Below are positions 1-7,814 of a stretch of DNA of 64,000 nucleotides, piece after piece. The notes below the pieces were generated by a model. The model searched no databases. It worked only from the letters and a program-made list of their open reading frames with translations, and was not told where the DNA came from. Position 1 is the first letter of the stretch, and every line of letters starts with the position of its first letter. A program made the translations under genes and the position numbers. The DNA lies in contig NZ_CP077087.1 in NCBI RefSeq assembly GCF_014268495.2, positions 2,483,501 through 2,547,500 of the forward strand, written 5' to 3'. The DNA is from Pseudomonas monsensis (GTDB lineage: Bacteria > Pseudomonadota > Gammaproteobacteria > Pseudomonadales > Pseudomonadaceae).

Positions 1-9
1 GAAAACTGA

Positions 10-1293
10 TCAGAAACCCAGTTTGTCGCGCAAGCCGTAATACCAGGCGCCCAATGCCGCAAACGGCGTACGCAGCAACTGCCCGCCCGGGAACGGATAG
101 TGCGGCAAGTCCGCAAACGCATCGAACCGTTCAGCTTGCCCGCGCAATGCTTCGGCCAGCACCTTGCCGGCCAGGTGTGTGTAGGTCACTCCGTGGCCGC
201 TGCAGCCCTGCGAGTAATAGATGTTGTCGCCAAGGCGCCCGACCTGTGGCAAACGCGACAGGGTCAGCAGGAAGTTGCCCGTCCAGGCGTAGTCGATCTT
301 CACGTCTTTGAGCTGAGGAAACGCCTTGAGCATTTTCGGGCGAATGATCGCTTCGATGTTTGCGGGGTCCCGCGCGCCATACACCACGCCACCGCCGAAG
401 ATCAGGCGCTTGTCACCGGTCAGGCGGTAATAGTCGAGCAGGTAATTGCAGTCTTCGACGCAGTAATCCTGGGGCAGCAGGGATTTCGCCAGTTCTTCGC
501 CCAGCGGTTCGGTGGTAATCACCTGTGTGCCGCAGGGCATGGACTTGGCTGCCAGTTCCGGTACCAGATTACCGAGGTAGGCGTTGCCGGCAACGATGAT
601 GAACTTGGCCCTGACCTTGCCCTGTGGCGTGTGCACCACCGGGTTGGCACCGCGCTCGATGCGTACGGCGGGGGATTGTTCGTAAATGGTCCCGCCGAGG
701 GATTCCACTGCTGCGGCCTCACCCAGCGCCAGGTTCAGCGGATGGATGTGCCCACCGCTCATGTCGAGCATGCCGCCGACGTACTGATCGCACGCCACCA
801 CTTCGCGAATGCGACGCTCATCGAGCAGCTCAAGCTGGGTATGGCCGAAGCGCTCCCACAGGCGCTTCTGCGATTCCAGGTGGCCCATCTGCTTGGCGGA
901 GAGGGCTGCGAACACGCCGCCGTCCTTCAAGTCGCACTGGATGTTGTACCTGGCGACCCGTTCGCGAATGATCCGGCCGCCTTCGAAGGCCATCTGCCCG
1001 AGCAGTTGTGCTTGTTTGGGGCCGACACTGCGTTCGATCACGTCGATGTCGCGGCTATAGCTGTTGACGATCTGCCCGCCATTACGACCCGACGCACCGA
1101 AACCGACCTTGGCGGCTTCCAGCACGGTCACGCGAAAACCGTTTTCCAGCAGGAACAGGGCTGAAGACAATCCGGTGTACCCGGCGCCGATCACACAGAC
1201 GTCCGTCTCCACATCAGCTTGCAGAGACGGGCGGGGCGGTACGGCATTGGCCGACGCAGCGTAATAAGACTCTGGGTAAGGGGTGTTCGCCAT
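10..1293 (-). CDS. FAD-dependent amine oxidoreductase, gamma-glutamylputrescine oxidase (PuuB) family
   Basis: The 427-residue protein is a D-amino-acid-oxidase-fold flavoenzyme. A dinucleotide-binding GAGYTG lies at residues 36-41 and a GASGRNGGQ motif about 30 residues later, a pair typical of PuuB-type oxidases. The C-terminal GCSGHGVTYTHLAGK closes the FAD site. Such enzymes oxidise gamma-glutamylputrescine or related amines in the cytoplasm during polyamine catabolism, giving an aldehyde, ammonia and hydrogen peroxide. The ATG has GAGG a few bases upstream. No other polyamine gene is visible, but the window ends 9 bases past the stop, so a partner could lie outside. The family is clear; the exact substrate is inferred. 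Confidence 0.85.
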   Translation of the reverse strand: MANTPYPESYYAASANAVPPRPSLQADVETDVCVIGAGYTGLSSALFLLENGFRVTVLEAAKVGFGASGRNGGQIVNSYSRDIDVIERSVGPKQAQLLGQMAFEGGRIIRERVARYNIQCDLKDGGVFAALSAKQMGHLESQKRLWERFGHTQLELLDERRIREVVACDQYVGGMLDMSGGHIHPLNLALGEAAAVESLGGTIYEQSPAVRIERGANPVVHTPQGKVRAKFIIVAGNAYLGNLVPELAAKSMPCGTQVITTEPLGEELAKSLLPQDYCVEDCNYLLDYYRLTGDKRLIFGGGVVYGARDPANIEAIIRPKMLKAFPQLKDVKIDYAWTGNFLLTLSRLPQVGRLGDNIYYSQGCSGHGVTYTHLAGKVLAEALRGQAERFDAFADLPHYPFPGGQLLRTPFAALGAWYYGLRDKLGF

Positions 1294-1436
1294 CCTGCAG
1301 CCTCTGTTTAATATATTTTACGAGTGTGCCGATCCTACCCGAGTTGAAAAACCTCCGCCAGCCACCGGAATAATCTTCTTCACCGGCCTGAAATTAAATA
1401 TTTTGCATATTCATAGGGTTAGGTGAAAAAAAGGTG

Positions 1437-1464
1437 TTGACACCCCTCCGGAATTCCGTAGAAT
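1437..1464 (+). promoter_or_regulatory. sigma-70 promoter of tRNA-Val
   Basis: A perfect -35 hexamer TTGACA (1437-1442) is followed after 16 bases by TAGAAT (1459-1464). The expected start is near 1471, only a few bases before the mature tRNA end at 1478, so the 5' leader would be very short. Confidence 0.75.
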
Positions 1465-1477
1465 GCCGCCTCACAGC

Positions 1478-1554
1478 AGGCACGTAGCTCAGTTGGTTAG
1501 AGCACCACCTTGACATGGTGGGGGTCGTTGGTTCGAGTCCAATCGCGCCTACCA
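1478..1554 (+). tRNA. tRNA-Val, anticodon GAC
   Basis: A 77-nt cloverleaf with encoded CCA. The anticodon stem is CCACC/GGTGG around loop TTGACAT, giving GAC (valine). The D-arm AGCTCAGTTGGTTAGAGC and T-loop TTCGAGT are normal. The acceptor stem AGGCACG/CGCGCCT has one A-C mismatch at pair 5-68. An independent promoter precedes it and a terminator follows. Confidence 0.96.
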
Positions 1555-1583
1555 AACAAAATCCGCTCTGCTGGGCGGTCTAG

Positions 1584-1613
1584 AAGGGCTCACCGAAAGG
1601 TGGGCCCTTTTTT
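1584..1613 (+). terminator. Rho-independent terminator of tRNA-Val
   Basis: An 11-bp stem with one T-G wobble, AAGGGCTCACC / GGTGGGCCCTT, closes a GAAA tetraloop and runs into a T tract 30 bases after the tRNA. Confidence 0.9.
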
Positions 1614-1991
1614 GTTGTCTGCGATTTGCAGGGGCACGGAAAAGGTTTGGGTCTGGTGTTCGGCTGATAGCTCACCGTCGGTCGCCGTCATCCTTGAAAA
1701 TTGTGTGGATATTGAAGGGGTTACGATTTTATTTAACCAACCGGTTATCAAAAAAACGTTGTTGCCCCTCTTTGAATTCAGTAATATTCGCCCCGCGTTC
1801 ACCACCACGGTTTATGCATTTTTAAATCCCAAGCTTCCATCAGCTGCTTGGGATTTTTTTTGCCTGCGATTTGGCGTCCGCTCCTCCTGTTCCTCTCTAT
1901 TCAACCCGTAGCGATCTTCGACAAGCAGGTCCCTGCTTTTTCGACTACTACTGACTGGCCGATTTCCGACTCTTGTCACGGGAGTGTTTCG
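1614..1991. other. gap without a supported gene
   Basis: I see no convincing gene between the tRNA terminator and the DUF2214 start. The stretch up to 1823 is AT-richer than its surroundings and ends in a strong hairpin terminator (1824-1857). An unrecognised small RNA is possible, but I find no promoter or known family to support it. Confidence 0.4.
1824..1857 (+). terminator. Rho-independent terminator
   Basis: A perfect 11-bp stem, AAATCCCAAGC / GCTTGGGATTT, is followed by a run of eight T. A preceding T/A run means it could also work on the minus strand. No annotated gene ends directly before it. Confidence 0.75.
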
Positions 1992-2447
1992 ATGCTGATT
2001 CACTGGTTGCTTGCCGCTGTTCATCTATTGGCGTTTGCTCTGGGCTTCTGGGCGGTGCTGACGCGCGGCACGGCGTTCATGCGCCTGGGTTCGGGCGCGG
2101 GGGAGGTCAAGCGGGTTTTGCTGGCTGACAGCCTCTGGGGGATTTCTGCGCTGGTTTTGCTGATCACGGGCGGGATGCGTGCATTCGGCGGGTTCGAAAA
2201 GGGCGCTGACTATTATCTTCATCAGCCGCTGTTTCATTTGAAGATGACGCTGTTTGTGCTGATTCTGCTGATAGAGCTCGCACCAATGATCACCCTGATC
2301 AAATGGCGTATTGCCTTGGGGCGAGGCGCAGAGCTCGATACCGGCCGGGCGAAGTTGTTTGCGCGAATCAGTCACGTCGAAGCACTGCTGATGGTGCTGA
2401 TGGTGATTGCGGCCACTGGCATGGCTCGCGGTGTGACATTTGCTTAG
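1992..2447 (+). CDS. DUF2214 family inner-membrane protein
   Basis: The 151-residue protein is mostly hydrophobic, with about four membrane helices (near residues 3-25, 52-70, 85-108 and 128-148). It matches the DUF2214 family in size and pattern; no biochemical function is established for that family. I chose the ATG at 1992 because GGGAG lies just upstream and the hydrophobic N-terminus MLIHWLLAAVHLLAF is the family start. An in-frame ATG far upstream would add a tail of atypical composition. The role is unknown. Confidence 0.75.
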   Translation: MLIHWLLAAVHLLAFALGFWAVLTRGTAFMRLGSGAGEVKRVLLADSLWGISALVLLITGGMRAFGGFEKGADYYLHQPLFHLKMTLFVLILLIELAPMITLIKWRIALGRGAELDTGRAKLFARISHVEALLMVLMVIAATGMARGVTFA

Positions 2448-2631
2448 GACGGCGCAATTCCCTGCTCTCTATCGGAAATGTCCGACAGTCAGTTCTGGTA
2501 ATGACAGGTAGTATCGACCGGAAAGAAAGAAGGGCGGGGAGATCGAGGCGATGCGGGGCGAAGCTGTGCTGTGTTTCAGGCGCCGTGCCCAGCGGAGTGG
2601 GAAGCGGGTGGCAATACGGCGCGTGAATCTT

Positions 2632-2665
2632 TAGCCAGTCATTACGCGCGGGTAAACGAACTGGC
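2632..2665. other. inverted repeat downstream of rsmE
   Basis: TAGCCAGT and ACTGGCTA form 8-bp arms around a 20-base loop just past the rsmE stop. There is no strong T tract, so this is at best a weak terminator or an mRNA 3'-end structure. Confidence 0.35.
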
Positions 2666-2683
2666 TAGGGTTTGCGATGCGGC

Positions 2684-2878
2684 TCAGGGCGTTTGTGGCT
2701 TGTCCGGGGCGGTCAGGCCTGCCTGAATGCGCTGATAAATCTCTTCGCGGTGTACGGCAACGTTTTTCGGGGCGTTGATGCCAATGCGAACCTGTTGGCC
2801 GCTAACACCGAGGATGGTGATCGTAATGTCATCACCAATATTTATGCTTTCACCGACTTTGCGGGTGAGTATCAGCAT
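2684..2878 (-). CDS. rsmE: RsmE, CsrA-family post-transcriptional regulator
   Basis: The 64-residue protein begins MLILTRKVGESINIGDDI and has the CsrA core with VRIGINAPK and VAVHREEIYQRIQ, including the RNA-contacting N-terminal Leu/Arg and the VHREEI motif. The tail GLTAPDKPQTP resembles RsmE of fluorescent pseudomonads rather than RsmA. RsmE dimers bind GGA motifs in mRNA leaders, repress translation in the Gac/Rsm cascade and are titrated by the small RNAs RsmX/Y/Z. The ATG at 2878 follows an AAGGAGA ribosome site that itself contains a GGA motif, so autoregulation is plausible. An in-frame start ten codons upstream exists but lacks a ribosome site. Confidence 0.93.
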   Translation of the reverse strand: MLILTRKVGESINIGDDITITILGVSGQQVRIGINAPKNVAVHREEIYQRIQAGLTAPDKPQTP

Positions 2879-3128
2879 GGTCTTCTCCTTGATTGCTTTG
2901 TAGGGCACCTGATTCAGACAGTGCAGAGGTCGGTGGTACGTATAGATTAGTGCGAAGTCTCACGGTTTGGGTGCCTCTTTCTGACGCGCAGATGCGGCAT
3001 TAATTCCCAGGGCGTAACTATACAGAGGCTGCAATCATCAATCTCGTTGTTTTGTGCCCATTTTGCGGGGCTCGCGAAGTATTTTTGAATGATAAGATCG
3101 CCGCTTTGAGAATTCCGAGGAAAGTGTT

Positions 3129-3497
3129 GTGCGCAAATTGGTCTGGGTCATCGCGGCACTGGCATTGGCAGGATGTGGTGAAGGCAAGAGTGTAGACGTA
3201 CAGAAGCCGAAAGCGGCAGTGGCGGCGTCACCTGCGGCGGCTTCTGCACCGCAGTGGGATCTGGAGGTGCGCGGCGAAACGCCTCAGGCTGTCAGTGATC
3301 TGAGTGGCTGGTTGATCGAGCACGCATTCGTTCCGACGGTGATCAAGGACGGCAGTGGTAAAACGCGAATTCTGATCGGTCCGTTCAACTCCCAGGCCGA
3401 TGCTGAAGCTCGTAAGGTGCAAGTGGACGCGGCATTGGTGAAGGCGAAAAAACAGAACATTGAATCGGTGGTGATCGAGCACCCGATCGCGCCGTAG
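3129..3497 (+). CDS. SPOR-domain lipoprotein
   Basis: The 122-residue protein starts at a GTG preceded by CCGAGGAAAG. It has a lipoprotein signal with lipobox LAGC, giving a mature N-terminal Cys at about residue 16. An Ala-rich linker follows, then a SPOR-like domain (about residues 42-117) with ILIGPFNSQADAEARK. SPOR domains bind denuded septal peptidoglycan, so the protein probably sits in the periplasm at division sites. It is transcribed alone and ends in a strong terminator. The domain call is good; the specific role is unknown. Confidence 0.8.
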   Translation: MRKLVWVIAALALAGCGEGKSVDVQKPKAAVAASPAAASAPQWDLEVRGETPQAVSDLSGWLIEHAFVPTVIKDGSGKTRILIGPFNSQADAEARKVQVDAALVKAKKQNIESVVIEHPIAP

Positions 3498-3505
3498 GCG
3501 TAAAT

Positions 3506-3542
3506 AAAAAGGCCGTGAGCGTTATGCTCACGGCCTTTTTTA
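3506..3542. terminator. bidirectional Rho-independent terminator
   Basis: AAAAAGGCCGTGAGC and GCTCACGGCCTTTTT form a 15-bp stem over a 5-base loop, with T runs on both strands. It separates the SPOR lipoprotein from the convergent endA. Confidence 0.93.
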
Positions 3543-3556
3543 ATTTGCGCATCCCG

Positions 3557-4246
3557 TCAGCCACAGGCTTTCAGATTCACCGGGCCGACGAATTCGTTGC
3601 CGCGTCCCATCACGCAGGCCACGCTCTGGTTGCGTTGACGCTCCCAGTCTTGCACCGGATATGTCTTGTCCCATGCTTCATACAATTGCCGGTCCTGTTT
3701 CGACAGGCGCAAGCCGTACTGCTTGCTCATGTAGAAGTAGGTCCGGGCGATCATGCCGCGAATCGAAGGGCGGGGCATGACCTTCTTCGCCTTGAAGTCG
3801 ACCTGGGTCAGGCAGGAGCCGTACTGGCCAGACTGCACTGGCAGCCAGCCGTAGCTGAAATTGCTGCGATCGCCATTGACCTCGCCGATGCTCGGCACCA
3901 GGTTGTGCAGGTCCGCTTCAGCCTTCTGATAGCCAGGGTCGTAACGCGTACAGTTCTTGCGTCCGCCTTCCTGCCAGCATTGGCGTTGATGGCCGAACTC
4001 CCAGGCCGGGACAATGTGTTCCCACTCGATACGTGAAGCGCGCTTGGCGTTTTTGCGCGGTACGTAGCCGCAAGCCTTCAGATCGACTTTGTTGCCGGTG
4101 TATTTACACCCGCAATAAAACTCGGTGGATTGCGGCGCATAGAGCTTCCAGGCGACCTTCTTGGCTTCGGTGAATGTGCGAGGGGCGCCAGCCTGCGCGC
4201 CCATGGTGATGAACAACAACAGCAAAGCAAAACAGCGGACACTCAT
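3557..4246 (-). CDS. endA: Endonuclease I, exported DNase
   Basis: The 229-residue precursor starts MSVRCFALLLLFITMGAQA, a Sec signal peptide, so the enzyme is periplasmic or secreted. The body has the endonuclease I signature with IEWEHIVPAWEFG (beta-beta-alpha-metal His), ADLHNLVPSIGEVNGDRSN and several Cys for disulfides. The family cleaves double-stranded DNA without much sequence preference. The ATG at 4246 lies four bases after the stop of the DUF1654 gene and has GAAGGAAG upstream, so the two are translationally linked. The pair lies behind a LexA-type box, which would make this nuclease damage-inducible. A longer in-frame reading is only overlap with the upstream gene. Confidence 0.92.
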   Translation of the reverse strand: MSVRCFALLLLFITMGAQAGAPRTFTEAKKVAWKLYAPQSTEFYCGCKYTGNKVDLKACGYVPRKNAKRASRIEWEHIVPAWEFGHQRQCWQEGGRKNCTRYDPGYQKAEADLHNLVPSIGEVNGDRSNFSYGWLPVQSGQYGSCLTQVDFKAKKVMPRPSIRGMIARTYFYMSKQYGLRLSKQDRQLYEAWDKTYPVQDWERQRNQSVACVMGRGNEFVGPVNLKACG

Positions 4247-4250
4247 TGAA

Positions 4251-4490
4251 TCAATCTTCCTTCGGTACAACCCAAAAAATCTGCACGCCGCCATCATCGC
4301 GATAGGCAAGGGTGACGTTATCGTTCTCGTCGATTTCCTCGAGCAGGCGCTCCCACTCATCCGTTGGCTCATCCGGCAGGCGGAAGATCAGTGCGGCTTT
4401 GGCTTTTTGTGCAGTCGGAGAATTGATGATTTTCTGAACGCGCATACCCATGCGTTCGTAGGCGTCAGGAGCATCAGGAGAGGTGGCCAC
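4251..4490 (-). CDS. DUF1654 family protein
   Basis: The 79-residue acidic cytoplasmic protein contains YERMGMRVQKIINSPTAQ and ends in IFWVVPKED, the pattern of DUF1654, a family I know only from pseudomonads and their phages. I chose the GTG at 4490 because AAGGA sits seven bases upstream. A TTG (4541) and an ATG (4520) further up lack ribosome sites, and the ATG falls inside the LexA-type box. It is the first gene of a two-gene operon with endA. The function is unknown; SOS control is inferred from the box. Confidence 0.8.
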   Translation of the reverse strand: MATSPDAPDAYERMGMRVQKIINSPTAQKAKAALIFRLPDEPTDEWERLLEEIDENDNVTLAYRDDGGVQIFWVVPKED

Positions 4491-4508
4491 GAGGTTATCC
4501 TTATTAGG

Positions 4509-4524
4509 CTGTACGTGCATACAG
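4509..4524. promoter_or_regulatory. LexA-type SOS box upstream of DUF1654-endA
   Basis: On the minus strand the site reads CTGTATGCACGTACAG, matching the CTG-N10-CAG LexA operator with perfect CTGTA/TACAG arms. It is 18 bases upstream of the chosen GTG. It overlaps or lies just after a plausible -10 (TACTGT), itself 17 bases downstream of a TTGCGA -35. That is the expected place for a repressor. Confidence 0.72.
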
Positions 4525-4681
4525 TATTTAACTGTAGGCAATTTCGCAACTGCTTAAAATTCAAGAAAATCCTCTGACAGCCGTTTTCCGATTTTGGTGT
4601 GAGGTGTGCCGAAATATTTGTGTGGAAAATGCAGGAGAGCTGCCGCGCATGCCCCCCCTCCACCTGGTCGGTGAAGGGTGA

Positions 4682-4711
4682 GCAAAGAGCCCGATCACGA
4701 ACGGATCGGGC
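4682..4711 (-). terminator. terminator of the asparaginase gene
   Basis: On the minus strand GCCCGATC pairs with GATCGGGC and is followed by TCTTTGCTC. It starts 10 bases after the asparaginase stop. The T tract is weak. Confidence 0.65.
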
Positions 4712-4720
4712 GAAGGTCAA

Positions 4721-5809
4721 TCAGTATTCCCAGAACATCCGTTGCAGCTCTTTGCTGTCGTTGGTTTTGGTCAGGGCGACCATTGCCAGGATGCGCGCTT
4801 TCTGTGGGTTCAAGTCATGCGCAACCACCCAGTCGTACTTGTCGTCAGGCTGTTCAGCGTTACGCAGGACGAAACCGCCGGCATTGACATGGGACGAACG
4901 AATGATCTGCACGCCGTCCTTGCGCAGGGCTTGCAGGGTTGGCACGACGCGAGAGGACACCGAGCCGTTGCCGGTGCCGGCATGGATGATGGCCTTGGCG
5001 CCGGACTGGGCGAGGGCTTTGTAGGCGGTATCGGACACGTTGCCGTAGGAGTAGGCGATTTCTACGTCAGGCAGGCTCTTGATGTTTTTGATGTCGAATT
5101 CCGAATCCATGGTGTGACGCTTGGCAGGCAGGCGGAACCAGTAGGATTTGCCTTCGACCACCATGCCCAGTGGGCCCCAGGCGCTTTTGAACGCCTCGGT
5201 CTTGATGTTGATCATTTTGCTGACGTCGCGACCGGACTGGATTTCATCGTTCATGGTTACCAGTACGCCTTTGCCGCGCGCTTCCTTGCTGCTGGCCACG
5301 GCCACGGCGTTATACAGGTTAAGCATGCCGTCCGCCGACATGGCGGTGCCCGGACGCATCGAGCCGACCACAATGATCGGCTTGTCGGTTTTTTCGACCA
5401 GGTTCAGGAAGTAGGCGGTTTCTTCCAGGGTGTCGGTGCCGTGGGTGATAACGATGCCGTCGACGTCTTTGCTGTCAGCCAGTTCGGAGACGCGACGACC
5501 CAGTTGCAACAGGTTTTCGTTGGTGATGCTTTCCGAAGCAATCTGCATGACTTGCTCGCCGCGCACATTGGCCAGTTTGCTCAGCTCGGGAATGCCGGCA
5601 ATCAGTTGCTCGACGCCAACCTTGGCTGCCTGATAAGTGGCGCTGTTGGCTGCGCTGGCGCCAGCCCCGGCGATGGTGCCGCCGGTCGCGAGTACCACGA
5701 CATTGGCAAGCTTGGCCTGGGTTTCGACTTCTTTTGCCTGAAGGGCGGTGGGCAGGAGCAGGAGGAGGGCCAATGCGCCCGGAACCAAAGTGTTGAAAGC
5801 AGATTTCAT
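4721..5809 (-). CDS. ansB: Periplasmic glutaminase-asparaginase
   Basis: The 362-residue precursor has a Sec signal (MKSAFNTLVPGALALLLLLP, cleavage near ALQA-KE). The mature type II asparaginase has both active-site threonine motifs: ATGGTIAG near residue 42 and THGTDTLEET near residue 125. The family deamidates asparagine and glutamine in the periplasm to aspartate or glutamate plus ammonia. The close match in size and motifs to Pseudomonas glutaminase-asparaginases suggests activity on both substrates, which is inferred. It is monocistronic, with GAGAGAAAAATA before the ATG and a terminator after the stop. Confidence 0.93.
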   Translation of the reverse strand: MKSAFNTLVPGALALLLLLPTALQAKEVETQAKLANVVVLATGGTIAGAGASAANSATYQAAKVGVEQLIAGIPELSKLANVRGEQVMQIASESITNENLLQLGRRVSELADSKDVDGIVITHGTDTLEETAYFLNLVEKTDKPIIVVGSMRPGTAMSADGMLNLYNAVAVASSKEARGKGVLVTMNDEIQSGRDVSKMINIKTEAFKSAWGPLGMVVEGKSYWFRLPAKRHTMDSEFDIKNIKSLPDVEIAYSYGNVSDTAYKALAQSGAKAIIHAGTGNGSVSSRVVPTLQALRKDGVQIIRSSHVNAGGFVLRNAEQPDDKYDWVVAHDLNPQKARILAMVALTKTNDSKELQRMFWEY

Positions 5810-6157
5810 TATTTTTCTCTCTAGTAGTGAGACGGTGCTTGATGCAGGTTCATCTAGATGCGCCCGGGCCGATCTGGATACCCGGGTACAGGGGAGGGAG
5901 CAGGATTTGTACCATCCGTACTTTGCTTGAGAGAAATGTTTAACCTTATGATTTAAATCAGGAATTTATACGTTGCTGTGTCGTGGTGCTCAACGCTGCA
6001 TCCGGGTTTCCGAACATTGGCGGCTTGCGCGTTCGGCTGGCCGAAAGGATCACGCTTGTTCTGCAGAGGGCAAGGCGCAGATTCGATGGCTTTGCTAAAG
6101 AAACGGCGCTCTGCGCCGATGCGTCTTCAAGGAATCTTTATTTTTTGAGGAGTTCAC
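5810..6157. other. gap between ansB and the FlxA-like gene
   Basis: This region must hold the divergent promoters of ansB and the gene at 6158. An open frame runs along the plus strand but has no ribosome site and an Arg-rich composition typical of chance frames in GC-rich DNA. I see no RNA gene or clear operator. Confidence 0.4.
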
Positions 6158-6604
6158 ATGTCACTTTCGGTTGGTTTTCCAAATGCCAGCGCTGTCACCA
6201 TCGGTGGCAAATCCGCAGCCACGATCCATGCTCTGAGCGACGCGACTGCCGAAGCCTCCGCCCAGTCGCTGGGCGACAAAGAGGGCGACACCACCCAGGT
6301 CAGAACCGGTGGCGCCGCACAGGACGACAGCAAGGCCGAGAGCGGCAGCAATCAAAGTATCGCCGTGAAAATGCTGCTCAAGCGCCTGCAGGAGCTGCAA
6401 AAGCAGTTGCAGGAACAGCAACAGCAATTGGCGGCAGCGCAAGCCGCCAGTTATCCCACTCCGGAAGCCAAGCAGACCGCCGTCATGGCGATTCAGGGGC
6501 AGATAGCCGATACCAACGGTGCCCTTTCGGAAGTTTCGGGCAACCTGATCAAGGAGCTGGCCAAGGATTCCGGCGGCGGCGGTCTGATCAGTACTACTGC
6601 CTGA
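6158..6604 (+). CDS. FlxA-like coiled-coil protein
   Basis: The 148-residue protein has a strong GAGGAG ribosome site 6 bases before the ATG. The N-terminal half is small, polar and Gly/Ala/Ser-rich. Residues about 67-95 form a Gln/Leu coiled coil (KMLLKRLQELQKQLQEQ and onward), followed by a second helical segment. The layout resembles the FlxA-like family, whose founder is flagellar-regulon linked in E. coli; the role in Pseudomonas is unknown. No signal peptide. It is transcribed alone between ansB and the ribose genes. Confidence 0.7.
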   Translation: MSLSVGFPNASAVTIGGKSAATIHALSDATAEASAQSLGDKEGDTTQVRTGGAAQDDSKAESGSNQSIAVKMLLKRLQELQKQLQEQQQQLAAAQAASYPTPEAKQTAVMAIQGQIADTNGALSEVSGNLIKELAKDSGGGGLISTTA

Positions 6605-6693
6605 GATGCGGGCGAATCACGCGATTTGCCCTGCAACAAATGCTGATGTGTGATTGTTGACAAATGTCGGCAGGGTTCGCATAGTTCGGTCTA

Positions 6694-6707
6694 CGCAAAC
6701 GTTTGCG
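6694..6707. promoter_or_regulatory. RbsR-type operator upstream of rbsB
   Basis: CGCAAACGTTTGCG is a perfect 14-bp palindrome with the central CG and A/T-rich flanks of LacI/GalR-family operators. It lies 95 bases upstream of the rbsB start. The LacI-family gene in the same operon (10346-11365) is the obvious candidate regulator. Confidence 0.75.
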
Positions 6708-6801
6708 CAGCTTTCCCGGCGGGTAATCCCTCTGAGGGAAGCGACGTAGCTTACGCCAGCGCAAGCGTTGCTCACAATAATCATAAGATCGGAGTGAACC
6801 C

Positions 6802-7758
6802 ATGAAGCTGCCATTCGCTGGACGTCTTCTTGCTGTCGCTATGCTGGCTGCCACAGCCGCCGCACTACCTGTCTCCTCGGCGTTCGCCGAATCCCCGGAA
6901 AAACCTAAAGTCGCACTGGTCATGAAGTCCCTGGCCAACGAATTCTTCCTGACCATGGAAGATGGCGCCAAGGCGTATCAGAAAGAACATTCCGCCGATT
7001 TCGACCTGATCTCCAACGGCATCAAGGACGAAACCGATACCGCCGGCCAGACGCGCATCGTCGAGCAAATGATTCTGGCGAAGGTCAATGCACTGGTGAT
7101 TGCGCCTTCCGATTCCAAGGCCATGGTTCCGGTGATCAAAAAAGCCGTCGATGCCGGCATCACCGTGATCAACATCGACAATCAGCTCGATCCGGCGATC
7201 GTCAAAAGCAAAAACATCAGCGTGCCCTTCGTAGGTCCGGACAACCGTAAAGGTGCACGTCTGGTCGGCGAATACCTGGCCAAGCAACTGAAGGCGGGCG
7301 ACGAAGTCGGCATCATCGAAGGTGTGTCCACGACCACCAACGCCCAGCAGCGGACTGCTGGCTTCAAGGATGCGATGGACGCGGCACAGATCAAGATCGT
7401 TTCCCTGCAATCCGGTGATTGGGAAATCGACAAGGGTAACAAGGTCGCAGCTTCGATCCTCAGTGAATACCCGGAAGTCAAAGCGCTGCTGGCCGGCAAC
7501 GACAGCATGGCCGTCGGTGCGGTTTCCGCTGTACGAGCTGCGGGCAAGGCTGGCCAGGTGCAGGTCGTGGGTTACGACAACATCAATGCGATCAAGCCAA
7601 TGTTGAAGGACGGTCGAGTCCTCGCGACAGCCGATCAGTTCGCCGCCAGGCAAGCTGTCTTTGGCATCGAGACTGCGCTGAAAATCATCAAGGGCGAGAA
7701 GGTCGACAGCGGTGCCAACGGCGTGATTGAAACGCCGGTCGAACTGGTCACCAAGTAA
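6802..7758 (+). CDS. rbsB: D-ribose ABC transporter, periplasmic binding protein
   Basis: The 318-residue precursor has a Sec signal with probable cleavage after AFA near residue 29. The mature protein has the type I periplasmic binding fold: KVALVMKSLANEFFLTM at its start, IEGVSTTTNAQQRTAGF in the middle, and the hinge segments LLAGNDSMAVGA and VVGYDNI. It captures ribose in the periplasm and delivers it to RbsC. It heads the rbsBACRKD operon behind a LacI-type operator, with CGGAGTG before the ATG. Ribose specificity is inferred from the operon. Confidence 0.92.
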   Translation: MKLPFAGRLLAVAMLAATAAALPVSSAFAESPEKPKVALVMKSLANEFFLTMEDGAKAYQKEHSADFDLISNGIKDETDTAGQTRIVEQMILAKVNALVIAPSDSKAMVPVIKKAVDAGITVINIDNQLDPAIVKSKNISVPFVGPDNRKGARLVGEYLAKQLKAGDEVGIIEGVSTTTNAQQRTAGFKDAMDAAQIKIVSLQSGDWEIDKGNKVAASILSEYPEVKALLAGNDSMAVGAVSAVRAAGKAGQVQVVGYDNINAIKPMLKDGRVLATADQFAARQAVFGIETALKIIKGEKVDSGANGVIETPVELVTK

Positions 7759-7777
7759 GTCTTCCGGCGACACAACG

Positions 7778-7801
7778 GCGCTCGTCCGTCCGGGCGAGCG
7801 C
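7778..7801 (+). promoter_or_regulatory. intercistronic hairpin between rbsB and rbsA
   Basis: GCGCTCG and CGAGCGC form a 7-bp stem in the 56-base gap. It has no adjacent T run sufficient for full termination. Such structures commonly stabilise the binding-protein mRNA and reduce expression of downstream transporter genes. Confidence 0.5.
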
Positions 7802-7814
7802 ATGGAGAGTTTTT

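Noticed and set aside
100..1164. 354-codon open frame antisense to the FAD oxidoreductase
   Set aside because: The minus-strand frame has a clear flavoprotein family match; the antisense frame is His/Ala/Val-rich shadow coding with no ribosome site.
5983..6660. 225-codon plus-strand frame overlapping the FlxA-like gene
   Set aside because: It is Arg/Ser/Gln-rich, has no ribosome site, and covers a gene with a strong GAGGAG site in another frame.
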